Source: a bacterium
GTDB taxonomy: Bacteria; Electryoneota; RPQS01
Direction: 5' to 3'
NCBI GenBank assembly: GCA_036504735.1
Contig: DASXUQ010000018.1
Span: 85,491 to 149,490 of the forward strand
Length of the DNA: 64,000 bases
Below are positions 52,338 to 60,415 of the stretch, piece by piece. The notes under the pieces were generated by a model. The model ran no database searches. It saw only the letters and a program-made list of their open reading frames with translations, and was not told the origin of the DNA. Within the stretch, counting starts at the first letter, position 1; each line of letters begins with the position of its first letter. The translations under genes were made by a program, and so were the position numbers.

Positions 52338-53304
52338 CTATTCACTCACCTGGCCATAATCCAAGGGTCTGGTGAGCATTTCCAGCTTTCTCACTTGCCT
52401 CTCGAAGCTCGCGGGCGTTCCCACCACGGCACCATCTTTGGTGAGCAAATAGTTTAGATCCCACTTCCCATCCGAACTCAGAAGGAACTGTACTTTGACC
52501 GCGCCCAGCCAACGCGCCAACTCTGACGCTCGTGACATGCATTCATGCAACCGGGGCACATAGATAGCATCGAGGAAGGGCACTGGATCAGAGGTGGTGG
52601 CAACAAATTGTACTTCGGGCACGCCCGGAACATCCAGAACGTAGGTGATGGGCCGGTTCTTCGGAATCGCATGCTTGGCAAGGTTCAGACACGCGATCTT
52701 GACCAGATCGTAGAATTTCGCTAAGTCATCCGCCGCTCGGTCCGCAAGCTTCTGGCCAACGTGGTCAACAATTAACTTAGAGACTTTGTTCAAAGCAAGT
52801 ATCTCTATGATTGCCTTGCTCAAGGTAATGACCAACTCCGGATCAGGCAACATAGATTTGCGAAACGACCAATGTGCCTTAAACTTCACCTCGGACGCCG
52901 CATGGAGGTCCGCAAAGTAGTCGGTGCCGTTATATGAGTCTGCAAAGTTATTTTTGTCCGTTGACAATGTCATCCACTCCGGCGGGTCGTCGCACCCATA
53001 GAACGGAACAGAGCTTTGGTCTCCGCTCTTTCTTATCAGCTTTGTGCCGTCCGACAGCATCAACCATTTCTGTTCTCTCAAAGAACTCCAGAGTTGCGAC
53101 CAGAGCGAACTCTCCATCCTCTGTGGGCACCACTTTGCCGGATACAGTTCGCCCTACCGGTGGAACGGACGGATCATGCTCTATCCCATTCGGTGGCCCC
53201 CCTTGGCTGTTCCATGCCTCGGCCAACTGCCTCAGCGCCTCTTCAGATACGCGATCCCCGTGTTTGTCTACGTGTGTGGTTGAGACTATTCCAGTTCGAA
53301 TCAT
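52338..53304 (-). pseudogene. Frameshifted paralog of the 51285-52244 gene
   Basis: The start MIRTGIVSTTHVDKHGD at 53304 follows GGAG, which lies in the end of the acetyltransferase gene. The first frame gives the prohead-protease-like part (GIEHDPSVPPVGR, FALVATLEFFER) and continues to 52948 without resemblance to the paralog. From about 53071-53078 the homology continues in another frame (QKWLMLSDGTKLIRKSGD to the stop at 52338). The change corresponds to one extra base in GAGAGAACAG. It is either a pseudogene, a sequencing error or programmed frameshifting. The C-domain (PDPELVITLSKAI, VLDVPGVPEVQFVATT, VQFLLSSDGKWDLNYLLTK) is otherwise intact, which argues that any disruption is recent. 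Confidence 0.7.
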
Positions 53305-53307
53305 TAT

Positions 53308-53877
53308 TTACTCCATTCTTGCCCACACTCCATGCACAAACCCTTTCCAGAAAACTTCGCGTTCCAGCACGAGGCCGTTTTTCTGGGCGACGCGCTGAGA
53401 AGGGAGATTCTCCGGGCGGATCATGGAAATGATACGCGGAAAATGAAGGATGTTGAAGCCGTACTCAAAGCAGGCGCGGGCGGCTTCGGTGGCCAGGCCC
53501 TGATTCCACAGGCGGCGCACGAACAGGTAGCCGACTTCTTTCTCCTCCGCATCCTCGACGGTCTGTTGCAGGATGCCGCAGATGCCGGCAAACCCGCCGC
53601 TCTCTTTTAAGATGCAGGCCCAGAAGCCGTGGCCATGTTTCTCATAGCTGGCCCGCGTGCGTTCGATCCAGCCCCGGGTTTCCTCGCGGCTGTAGGTCTG
53701 CGGATACCACCGCATCGCCACCGGATCGGAGAGAATAGACAACAGGCTGTCCGTGTCGTCGAAGGTCAGTTCACGCAGAGTAAGGCGATGGGTTTCAAGC
53801 AGGAATTTCCCGCCGCCGCTCTCACCCGCACCCGGAGGGTGCGGGGTAGTAGCAGAAGGGATTGTTTCATCCTTCAT
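53308..53877 (-). CDS. GNAT family N-acetyltransferase (RimJ/RimL-like) with REP-encoded N-terminus
   Basis: 189-residue acetyl-CoA-dependent acetyltransferase. LETHRLTLRELTFDDTDSLL opens the domain; the acetyl-CoA loop region is EVGYLFVRRLWNQGLATEA, and NLPSQRVAQKNGLVLE is the usual C-terminal block. The first about 22 residues (TIPSATTPHPPGAGESGG) are unlike the family and are encoded by a family-1 REP copy (53821-53852). No later ATG, GTG or TTG start is available before the domain, so the REP seems to have been built into the gene. Substrate unknown (ribosomal proteins, antibiotics or other amines). The ribosome site of the following gene lies in its last codons. Confidence 0.88.
   Translation of the reverse strand: MKDETIPSATTPHPPGAGESGGGKFLLETHRLTLRELTFDDTDSLLSILSDPVAMRWYPQTYSREETRGWIERTRASYEKHGHGFWACILKESGGFAGICGILQQTVEDAEEKEVGYLFVRRLWNQGLATEAARACFEYGFNILHFPRIISMIRPENLPSQRVAQKNGLVLEREVFWKGFVHGVWARME
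53821..53852. repeat. REP family 1: remote copy inside the acetyltransferase gene
   Basis: CTCACCCGCACCC-gga-GGGTGCGGGGTAGTAG, in the same orientation as the copy at 19503-19540. It lies about 34 kb from RAYT 1. Confidence 0.8.
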
Positions 53878-53897
53878 CCTTCCGCCTTCATCCTTTC

Positions 53898-54599
53898 TTA
53901 AAGCGCCACACCGGCGTCAATCAGCATAAAGTCGGTGTCGGCAACGCCTTCGAGCGTCAGCTTGCTCTCGCTCTTGACGCGCGCCTGGTCGCCCTTCAAA
54001 AAGCTGACGGTGTTGACACTGAGATTGCCGGTGGTGACGTAGATGAACACGCGCCGCGCGGGGTCGGTGTCATAGTCCAGCTTGCGGCCTTCCTTGAGGT
54101 TGCCCTGATAGATGGTGGCGTCGGCATGCATGGTCAGCGCACCGCTGACGCCTTCGCCCGACGCCAGCGCCAGCAGGGAATTGGGCTGCGGCGCGCCTAC
54201 CATCTTCTGCTCGTAGCCCGGCTGCACGCCGCGCTCGTTGGGCAGCACCCAGATCTGATAAAGGCTGACCGGCTCCTTGCCGTGGTTGAATTCCGAATGG
54301 ATGATCCCCGTGCCCGCCGACATGTGCTGCACTTCCCCGGCGCGGATCACGCCCTTGCCGCCGGTGCTGTCCTCATGGGAAAGCTCACCCGAATGCACCA
54401 CGGTCACGATCTCCATTTCGCGGTGGGGGTGCATGCCGAAGCCCTGTCCCGCATCCACCCGGTCATCATTGAACACACGCAGCACTCCCCAGCGCAAATT
54501 GGAAGGGTCGTGGTAGGTGTCGAAGGAAAACAACCAATAGGTCTTCAACCACCCGAAATCCTGATAGTGGCGACTGGTCGCCGGGATATGCTGGATCAT
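53898..54599 (-). CDS. Pirin family protein
   Basis: 233-residue bicupin protein of the pirin (YhhW-like) family. The N-terminal cupin holds the metal ligands in GFGMHPHREMEIVTVV and then VQHMSAGTGIIHSEFN; TYHDPSNLRWGVLRVFNDD is the usual lead-in. The length is typical of the single-metal-cupin class. Members act as quercetin dioxygenases or redox-responsive regulators. It lies 19 bases after the OsmC gene, which suggests a role in oxidative or electrophile stress; this is inferred from context. Confidence 0.93.
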   Translation of the reverse strand: MIQHIPATSRHYQDFGWLKTYWLFSFDTYHDPSNLRWGVLRVFNDDRVDAGQGFGMHPHREMEIVTVVHSGELSHEDSTGGKGVIRAGEVQHMSAGTGIIHSEFNHGKEPVSLYQIWVLPNERGVQPGYEQKMVGAPQPNSLLALASGEGVSGALTMHADATIYQGNLKEGRKLDYDTDPARRVFIYVTTGNLSVNTVSFLKGDQARVKSESKLTLEGVADTDFMLIDAGVAL

Positions 54600-54618
54600 G
54601 ATCGTGCCTTTCGTGCGT

Positions 54619-55044
54619 TCAAGACGATAATTTGGCGTTCATGGTGATCTTGGTGTTCAGCAGCCGCGAGATCGGGCAGCCGGCTTTGGCGGCCTCGGCG
54701 GTCTTCAGAAAAGCGTCCTTGTCCACACCGGGAACCTGCGCGGTGACGTCGAGATGGATTTCGGTTACGGTAGGACCCTGCGGCAGCATTTCCAGTGTCA
54801 CGGTGGCCGTGGTGTGGATGCTTTCGGGAGTCATCCCCGCCTTGGTCAATTCTCCGGACAGCGCCATGGAAAAACAGCCCGCATGGGCGGCGGCAATCAG
54901 TTCTTCGGGATTGGTGCCGATTCCATTTTCGAACCGCGTGCTGAAGGAATACTGCGCGTTCTGCAACACGCCGCTGTCCACCGACATCACACCCTTGCCC
55001 GCCTTCAAATCGCCGTTCCACACGGCATTAGCCTTCCGGTTCAT
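54619..55044 (-). CDS. OsmC family peroxiredoxin
   Basis: 141-residue thiol-dependent peroxidase acting on organic hydroperoxides in the cytoplasm. Both catalytic cysteines are in place: AAAHAGCFSMAL and AKAGCPISRLL; the N-terminus AVWNGDLKAGKG and GIGTNPEELI match the OsmC/YhfA type. The neighbours are bacillithiol synthesis genes, and OsmC/Ohr-type enzymes may be reduced by low-molecular-weight thiols, so a functional link is plausible. A 49-base spacer separates it from bshA. Confidence 0.95.
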   Translation of the reverse strand: MNRKANAVWNGDLKAGKGVMSVDSGVLQNAQYSFSTRFENGIGTNPEELIAAAHAGCFSMALSGELTKAGMTPESIHTTATVTLEMLPQGPTVTEIHLDVTAQVPGVDKDAFLKTAEAAKAGCPISRLLNTKITMNAKLSS

Positions 55045-55093
55045 CTACAGTCTCCTTTGTAAATAAGACAAATCTCTAACACCATATTCTGTT

Positions 55094-56218
55094 TCAGCTT
55101 TTCTTATGAGTTACTTCCTTGTACACATCCTCGTACATCGCCACGACCTTGTCCCGTGGGAACAAGGTGGCGGCGCGCTCCCGGGCGGCCAGACCCATCT
55201 GGCGGCGCTTTTCGGGATGGACGGCCAGTTCGATCAGCCGCCGCGCCATCTCATCGGTATCGCCGACAGGAACCAGAAATCCAGTCTCGCCGTCGCTCAC
55301 CACTTCGGGCAGACCACCCACACGGGTAGCCACCACGGGCAATTCGCTGGCCATTGCTTCCAGCGCGGAGAGACCGAAGGATTCGGTCTCCGAGGGCAGG
55401 AAATACATATCGGCGATGGACAGCAGATCCGTCACCGCCACCTGATTGCCGAGGAAGAAAATGTCATCCAGCACTCCTCCCGCCCGGGCATCCATTTCCG
55501 CCCGTGCACGTTCGGGGCCGTCGCCCACCAGCAGCATCCGCGCCGGGATCTCCTTGCGCACTTTGATAAAGGCCTTGATCAGATCGGGAATGCGCTTGAC
55601 CGGGCGGAAGTTGGAGATGTGCACAATCAGCGGCTCGCAGTTGGGCGCAAAGAACTGTTTGAACTCGCAGCCGTCGCGGTGCTGGTAAAGTTCCATGTTT
55701 ACGAAATTGGGAATCACCTTGATGTCGCGCGTGACGCCGATCAGGTCGTGCGTCTCCCGGGCCAGATCCTGCGACACCGCCGTCACGCCGTCCGACTGGT
55801 CGATGGTGAACTTCACCACCGGCGCATAGGCCGGATGGGAGCCCACCAGTGTGATGTCCGTGCCATGCAATGTGGTGACAAACGGCAGCTTGCCGCCGGT
55901 CATCTGCTTGGCCATATAAGCCGCCGCGGCGTGAGGAATCGCATAGTGCGCGTGGATCACATCAAGCTGGTGCAGCTCGAAAACTTCGTAGAGGGTCGAG
56001 GACAGCGTCAGTGTGTACGGCGTGTGATCGAACAGGGAATAGTGCACCACGGGCACTTCGTGGAACAACACCCGCGGCTTGAATCCCGGCAGCCGGAAAG
56101 GCCGCGCATTGGAAAAAAAGTGCACTTCGTGACCGCGCTCCGCCAGAGTGAGCCCCAGTTCGGTAGCCACCACTCCAGAACCGCCAAAGGTCGGATAACA
56201 GACAATACCGATTTTCAT
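55094..56218 (-). CDS. bshA: N-acetyl-alpha-D-glucosaminyl L-malate synthase BshA
   Basis: 374-residue GT4 glycosyltransferase for the first step of bacillithiol synthesis: UDP-GlcNAc plus L-malate gives GlcNAc-malate. The N-terminus MKIGIVCYPTFGGSGVVATELG is the BshA signature, with VHFFSNARPFR, DVIHAHYAIPHA, TTLHGTDITLVG and the C-terminal ESFGLSALEAMASELPVVAT nucleotide-sugar site. The length is normal. Together with bshB1 and bshC nearby this makes a complete bacillithiol pathway. It lies 7 bases after the DUF2284 gene. Confidence 0.96.
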   Translation of the reverse strand: MKIGIVCYPTFGGSGVVATELGLTLAERGHEVHFFSNARPFRLPGFKPRVLFHEVPVVHYSLFDHTPYTLTLSSTLYEVFELHQLDVIHAHYAIPHAAAAYMAKQMTGGKLPFVTTLHGTDITLVGSHPAYAPVVKFTIDQSDGVTAVSQDLARETHDLIGVTRDIKVIPNFVNMELYQHRDGCEFKQFFAPNCEPLIVHISNFRPVKRIPDLIKAFIKVRKEIPARMLLVGDGPERARAEMDARAGGVLDDIFFLGNQVAVTDLLSIADMYFLPSETESFGLSALEAMASELPVVATRVGGLPEVVSDGETGFLVPVGDTDEMARRLIELAVHPEKRRQMGLAARERAATLFPRDKVVAMYEDVYKEVTHKKS

Positions 56219-56225
56219 AAAGCCA

Positions 56226-56774
56226 TCATTCCACTAAGAGAAACGCATACCGGTTCATCGCCTGATTATAGTCGGAGAGAACCTCGATGGGGTAGCCGCT
56301 GGCGCGGGCCGTGGCGAAGACATCCACCGCCATGGCCTCGGGAGCCGGGCGGGCCATCACCGCATTTTTGCAGTCAGCACGCAGGGCGGTGCAGTCGGCG
56401 CAGAGCTGGCAGGAATCCATAAACAGCAGGAAGGCCTTCTGATAGCCGGCCAGAAACACGTCGCGCTCCAATTTAGACAGCCCCTGATTGACCTGCCGAG
56501 ACCACAGCTTGCGGTCCTCGGGCTTCTCCACTTTCTTTTCGAAGCGGAAGATCAGCGCCGTTTTGTATTCATCGAAAAAGGTGCGGCACTCGGGCACGGG
56601 GAGCGTGTTGGGCGGACAGCAGGCGTTCTTGCCGTATTCGGAACAGCCGTACATGCACTTCATCCGCACCCACTGCGAGACCACGATGCTTTGCGGCGCA
56701 ATCCACTTGTAATCCGCAATGCCGTGCCTGGCCAGCAGAGCGTCCATCGCGGCCTTCTTCGTTTCCTCGTTCAT
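56226..56774 (-). CDS. DUF2284 Cys-rich metal-binding protein in the bacillithiol locus
   Basis: 182-residue cytoplasmic protein of the DUF2284 family. The start at 56774 follows GAGGAACG; a longer reading would overlap bshB1. Two cysteine groups are seen: RMKCMYGCSEYGKNACCPPN and CQLCADCTALRADCKN, which could bind Fe-S clusters or zinc. The function is not known. Its place between bshB1 (13-base gap) and bshA (7-base gap) suggests that it works with bacillithiol, for example as a thiol- or metal-handling partner; this is inferred from position only. Confidence 0.88.
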   Translation of the reverse strand: MNEETKKAAMDALLARHGIADYKWIAPQSIVVSQWVRMKCMYGCSEYGKNACCPPNTLPVPECRTFFDEYKTALIFRFEKKVEKPEDRKLWSRQVNQGLSKLERDVFLAGYQKAFLLFMDSCQLCADCTALRADCKNAVMARPAPEAMAVDVFATARASGYPIEVLSDYNQAMNRYAFLLVE

Positions 56775-56787
56775 CGTTCCTCGCTCA

Positions 56788-57507
56788 TCATTTAAAAAAG
56801 GCGACCGGATCGTCAATCCGCAGTTTTTCCCGCACCCAGAAGGCTTCGGCGTACCTGACGCCGATCTGCAGGCCGAAATTGCGGAAGCGCGCTTCCAGAT
56901 CGTCAAAGAATCCTGAGCGCGAGAGCAGCGTGTCCGGATCGGTGGAACTGGGATTGAAGAACTGCGATTTATAGCACTGCGCCGCCTTCAGCTTCTGCTC
57001 CCAGAACTCGCTGATGTCCACAAACACATTCACCTCGGGCATCCAATGGGAGGGGAAATACATCAGCCGCGCGGGAACATGCGGCTCGCCTTCGGCCTCG
57101 AAGTTGCGCGCGCCGGAAAGAAACATGGCGTTCTTTACCAGCGCCGACGTGCCTTCGTGGTCGGGATGGCGGTCCTGCAGCCAATGGGTAATGATAATCT
57201 TCGGTGTGTGGCGGCGGATGCACTCCACCACCGCGCGGCGGCCTTCGGGAGTATCCTTTACGGTCATATCGCCGAGGTCCAGATTTTCGCGCACGTCCGC
57301 GCCGATGACTTTCTTAGCGCATGCCGCCTCAGAGGCGCGAATCGCTGCCGTGCCGCGCGTGCCTTTCTCACCCCGTGTCATGTCCACCATGCCCACGGTG
57401 TGACCCAGTGACTTCATCCGCAGCAGCGTCCCGCCGCACGACAATTCCAGATCATCCGGATGCGCCCCAAATGCCAAAACATCTACGTGAAGATTATTGA
57501 ATGCCAT
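56788..57507 (-). CDS. bshB1: Bacillithiol biosynthesis deacetylase BshB1
   Basis: 239-residue zinc deacetylase of the LmbE/PIG-L family that converts GlcNAc-malate to GlcN-malate. The zinc-binding motif is AFGAHPDDLELSCGG; DMTRGEKGTRG, HWLQDRHPDHEGT and the BshB1-type C-terminus (QFFNPSSTDPDTLLSRSGFF) are family-specific. The start at 57507 (MAFNNLHVDVLAFGAHPDD) is preferred over 57525 because GAGAA lies before it and family members begin close to the zinc motif. It lies 13 bases before the DUF2284 gene. Confidence 0.95.
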   Translation of the reverse strand: MAFNNLHVDVLAFGAHPDDLELSCGGTLLRMKSLGHTVGMVDMTRGEKGTRGTAAIRASEAACAKKVIGADVRENLDLGDMTVKDTPEGRRAVVECIRRHTPKIIITHWLQDRHPDHEGTSALVKNAMFLSGARNFEAEGEPHVPARLMYFPSHWMPEVNVFVDISEFWEQKLKAAQCYKSQFFNPSSTDPDTLLSRSGFFDDLEARFRNFGLQIGVRYAEAFWVREKLRIDDPVAFFK

Positions 57508-57567
57508 GTATTGTTTCTCGTGCATAATTTAAATTGAGCGAGACGGGTGCGTTGCGGCCGATAAGAC

Positions 57568-57737
57568 GGGCACGACATGTCGTGCCCCTACGGCAGAGGC
57601 GATACCCATGCCATTGTCGTGTAGGGGAGGGTTAAGGTCTGCCGCAACCCTCCCGTCTTGCCTATTGCCGGAATCATCACGGGCGGGTTGCGCATGTTGC
57701 ATCCACTGAGGTGTGGCGTCTTCTGCTTAACCCGCCC
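57568..57737. repeat. Mosaic of three palindromic elements between bshC and bshB1
   Basis: The 300-base gap 57526-57834 has no gene. It holds the perfect palindrome GGGCACGACATGTCGTGCCC (57568-57587), GGGAGGGTT/AACCCTCCC (57625-57654) and GGGCGGGTT/AACCCGCCC (57681-57689 with 57729-57737), each next to CCTAC or GTAGG. It looks like nested or neighbouring mobile palindromes and splits the bsh operon. Confidence 0.7.
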
Positions 57738-57834
57738 CTACACGGGGTGGACACGCCGGAATCATAGCGGGGTGGTGGTGGCGGATGCTGGCAGACCCCC
57801 GCCCCCCGCCGAGCAGGCGACACAGGTGCAGGGC

Positions 57835-59472
57835 TTAGCCCTGCTCCATCTCTATCACCCAGTGCTCTCGCAACTCCGTAGGCAGTTGATCCAGCGCTTC
57901 CAACAGCATCTCCGGAGAGAACTTCGCCAGATAGTATCCCGTCGAGAGCACCCGTTCGGCAATTTTGCCTTCCGGCTTCAGGGCCGTCAGCGTCTTATCG
58001 AGACGCGCCAGCAGCGTTCCGTACTTCTGCTTCAGTGCGCGTTCGGTCTTCTGCTGCAGTTCATTCAGAGGATGCAAAGACTTTCCCGTCGCGCCGTGCA
58101 GCGCGCCGTCCAGCGTCGGATCAATCTCCGCCAGCGCGGGCCTAAGCTGCGCATAGAGAGCTTCAATCGTGTAGCGCACCAGATCGAAAAGCTGCGCCGT
58201 TTGCTGATCATCTTCCTCCCGCAGCAGTTCGCGGATCAGCGCCTGCTTGTCCTCGCCCAGCAGCTTGTCGTAGGTAACTCCGAGCTTCTCCACGGCCTTG
58301 GCGGTCTTGGCATCGAGCAGCGTGGCGGAGAGTCTCGGGAAGAGCGACGGCGCCGCAACACCTAAGTCAGTATACAACGGCGTGAGCTGCGCGTGATAGT
58401 CCAGTTCCCCCGGACCCGCCACGTAGGCTACGCTGGGCAGCACAACATCCTGATACAAGGGCCGCAAGGCCGCTTTGGGACTGACCTCGCCCGCGCGCAC
58501 GCGCGCTTTGATCTCCCGGTGCGTAAGCGTTTCGGCCTGTCCGCCCGGAGTCCGCAGTTTGCCGTCATAAGAGAGAGAATGGCGGATGTGATCTTCTCCC
58601 GCCAGATAGAACAGGTAGGAGTCCGGCGTCGGTTCCAGCGGCGTGACCCATTGCTGCTGCTTCAATTCTTCGGAGCGTGTCCGCAGCATCTCGCCCAGCA
58701 GCGGCCCGCGGTCCAGCACCTTTTCCCACAGCGGCAGGGCCATCCGTTTCAACTCCGGCTCCATGCCTTCAATCACCAACAGTCCGCGCGGCCCCAGTGA
58801 CCTTGCCAGCAATCGGCCCATCGCATCGGACAGGGTGGTATGGCTGTAAGCCTCACGCAAGAGCGTCAGCCCCTCATCGCTGGGCAAGGGCAGCGCCGCC
58901 GCCAATTCTTCGATCTGCGCCGCCGCATCCACGCCGTACAGACCGACCATGAATCCCTTATGCTCGGCAGTCGGTTCAAAGCGCAGATCTCCGAGGTCGC
59001 CGCCGCGCGCCAGATACCGTGCATGGCGGACCTCTTCGAGGTCGTGGTCTTCCCCTTCCAGCCAAAAGACCGGCAGCACGGGAAGATGCAAATAGTCTTC
59101 GAGTTCAGCGGCCAGGCGCGTGGCGTGGTAAGCCTTCAAAAAGGTATAGAGCGGTCCGCCGAGGAAGCCGGCCTGCTGTCCGGTCACCACCATTACCGCG
59201 CGGCCTTCCCGCAACGCATCGAGGCGAGCCAGGGTGGACGATGGCACGCCGTAACTCTTGCCGCGCGCCTCAAACAGATCCGCCAGTTCTTTCCACGGCC
59301 GTGACTGCGCACGCTGCCGCTCGGCTGCGATACGGCAGGAGTTCATATCCGCAGGCATCGCCGCAAACAGATCGTGCGGCACGCGGCCTTGCATGATGGC
59401 ATGCCATGTGCGCGAGAAGTTGCCTAAGCTGCCGAAGGGGATCGCCGAAGAGGTTCTGCTCACGCTGCTCAC
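57835..59472 (-). CDS. bshC: Bacillithiol biosynthesis cysteine-adding enzyme BshC
   Basis: 545-residue enzyme for the last step of bacillithiol synthesis, addition of cysteine to GlcN-malate. BshC hallmarks are VMVVTGQQAGFLGGPLYTFLKA, LPVLPVFWLEGEDHDLEEVRH, LPSVAYVAGPGELDYHAQLT and a long C-terminal coiled coil (about 405-500). The length fits the family. The GTG start at 59472 overlaps the methyltransferase stop by 4 bases (GTGA), so the two are translationally coupled. A 300-base palindrome-rich gap separates it from bshB1. Confidence 0.95.
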   Translation of the reverse strand: MSSVSRTSSAIPFGSLGNFSRTWHAIMQGRVPHDLFAAMPADMNSCRIAAERQRAQSRPWKELADLFEARGKSYGVPSSTLARLDALREGRAVMVVTGQQAGFLGGPLYTFLKAYHATRLAAELEDYLHLPVLPVFWLEGEDHDLEEVRHARYLARGGDLGDLRFEPTAEHKGFMVGLYGVDAAAQIEELAAALPLPSDEGLTLLREAYSHTTLSDAMGRLLARSLGPRGLLVIEGMEPELKRMALPLWEKVLDRGPLLGEMLRTRSEELKQQQWVTPLEPTPDSYLFYLAGEDHIRHSLSYDGKLRTPGGQAETLTHREIKARVRAGEVSPKAALRPLYQDVVLPSVAYVAGPGELDYHAQLTPLYTDLGVAAPSLFPRLSATLLDAKTAKAVEKLGVTYDKLLGEDKQALIRELLREEDDQQTAQLFDLVRYTIEALYAQLRPALAEIDPTLDGALHGATGKSLHPLNELQQKTERALKQKYGTLLARLDKTLTALKPEGKIAERVLSTGYYLAKFSPEMLLEALDQLPTELREHWVIEMEQG

Positions 59473-60218
59473 TTCCGGGCAAAAAGAATCAGTCGCGGCG
59501 ATTGCGGCACAAACGGTTTGCCGTCATAATCGCCCCAGAGTTCTACCACCGAGAGTCCGCGGTCTTCGGCCATCTGTTCGAGTTCCTGCGACTCGTACAG
59601 CCGCACCGACTCGCTGATCTTGCGCGTGACACTGCCGTGTTGTATTTCGATATGCTTAATCACCCGTTTCCGTTCCCGATCCAACTCGCGGCGTTCGGAC
59701 ATTTCTCCGTCCCGCGTTTCGCGGTGAGTATGGGCGATGAAATGCGAGCGCAGATAGTTGGGATTGATTACGTCGAGGATCAGGATTCCGCCGGGAGCGA
59801 GAATCCGCACCAGTTCGGAAAAAGCCGCGTGGTTATCCGCCTCGCTGTCAAAATAGCCGAGGCTGGAAAAGATATTGGCCACCACGTCATACTCGGCAGC
59901 CAGCGGCAGATGCCGAATGTCGCCGCGCACGAACAGCGGCGGTAGGGAGTAGACCTCCGCCACCTCTTCGGCCCGGGCCAGCATAATACTGGACAGATCC
60001 ACACCGATCACGCGCGCACCTTTTTGCGCGAAGGCCAGACTGTGACGGCCCGCACCGCACGGCACATCGGCCACGGTGATTCCGGGTCTCAGTTCGAGGC
60101 TCGCCCAGATAATTTCCACAAAGTCTTGCGCTTCCTTCACATCGCGGTGCGCGTACAGGGCAAGATAGTCTTCATCAAACCATCTCGCATACCATTCCGA
60201 GGACTCTTTGGCACACAT
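59469..60218 (-). CDS. Class I SAM-dependent methyltransferase
   Basis: 249-residue cytoplasmic methyltransferase. The SAM-binding motif I reads ITVADVPCGAGRHSLAFAQ, motif II VIGVDLSSIMLARAEE and the post-motif region YDVVANIFSSLGYFDSEADN. The family is the broad Methyltransf_25/11 group, so the substrate cannot be told. It is the first gene of the bsh run, coupled to bshC by a 4-base overlap, and has a strong promoter 36-64 bases upstream; a role in bacillithiol metabolism is possible but unproven. Confidence 0.88.
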   Translation of the reverse strand: MCAKESSEWYARWFDEDYLALYAHRDVKEAQDFVEIIWASLELRPGITVADVPCGAGRHSLAFAQKGARVIGVDLSSIMLARAEEVAEVYSLPPLFVRGDIRHLPLAAEYDVVANIFSSLGYFDSEADNHAAFSELVRILAPGGILILDVINPNYLRSHFIAHTHRETRDGEMSERRELDRERKRVIKHIEIQHGSVTRKISESVRLYESQELEQMAEDRGLSVVELWGDYDGKPFVPQSPRLILFARK

Positions 60219-60253
60219 GTCGATATCGCTTCCTCATAAGTGCAACTCTTTAC

Positions 60254-60282
60254 AAAATACGAATCTCACCTCGGAATGTCAA
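60254..60282 (-). promoter_or_regulatory. Promoter of the methyltransferase-bshC operon
   Basis: Minus-strand TTGACA, 17-base spacer, TATTTT, identical in its boxes and spacing to the porU promoter at 34849-34877. The predicted leader is about 30 nt. Confidence 0.7.
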
Positions 60283-60378
60283 TGAACATCACACTATCTT
60301 TGCCCCTCGTCCCGTGGCTGCCCGCGAGCTTTGGGGAAACTGACTGAATGGCACGGTTTCAGCTTGCTTCTGTAAGGA

Positions 60379-60406
60379 TTGCGATTTTGCCGAATAAGTG
60401 TATATT
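60379..60406 (+). promoter_or_regulatory. Putative promoter of the PEGA gene, predicting a leaderless transcript
   Basis: TTGCGA, 16-base spacer ending in TG, then TATATT at 60401-60406. The ATG at 60416 is only 10 bases after the -10 box, so transcription would start at or near the start codon. Confidence 0.5.
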
Positions 60407-60415
60407 ATTGAACCT

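Noticed and set aside
51285..53304. Prophage remnant
   Set aside because: Only the N-terminal region recalls a phage protease; no capsid, portal, terminase, tail, integrase or attachment site is visible.
53280..53305. tRNA T-loop-like GTTCGAATC
   Set aside because: No acceptor, D or anticodon stems can be built around it.
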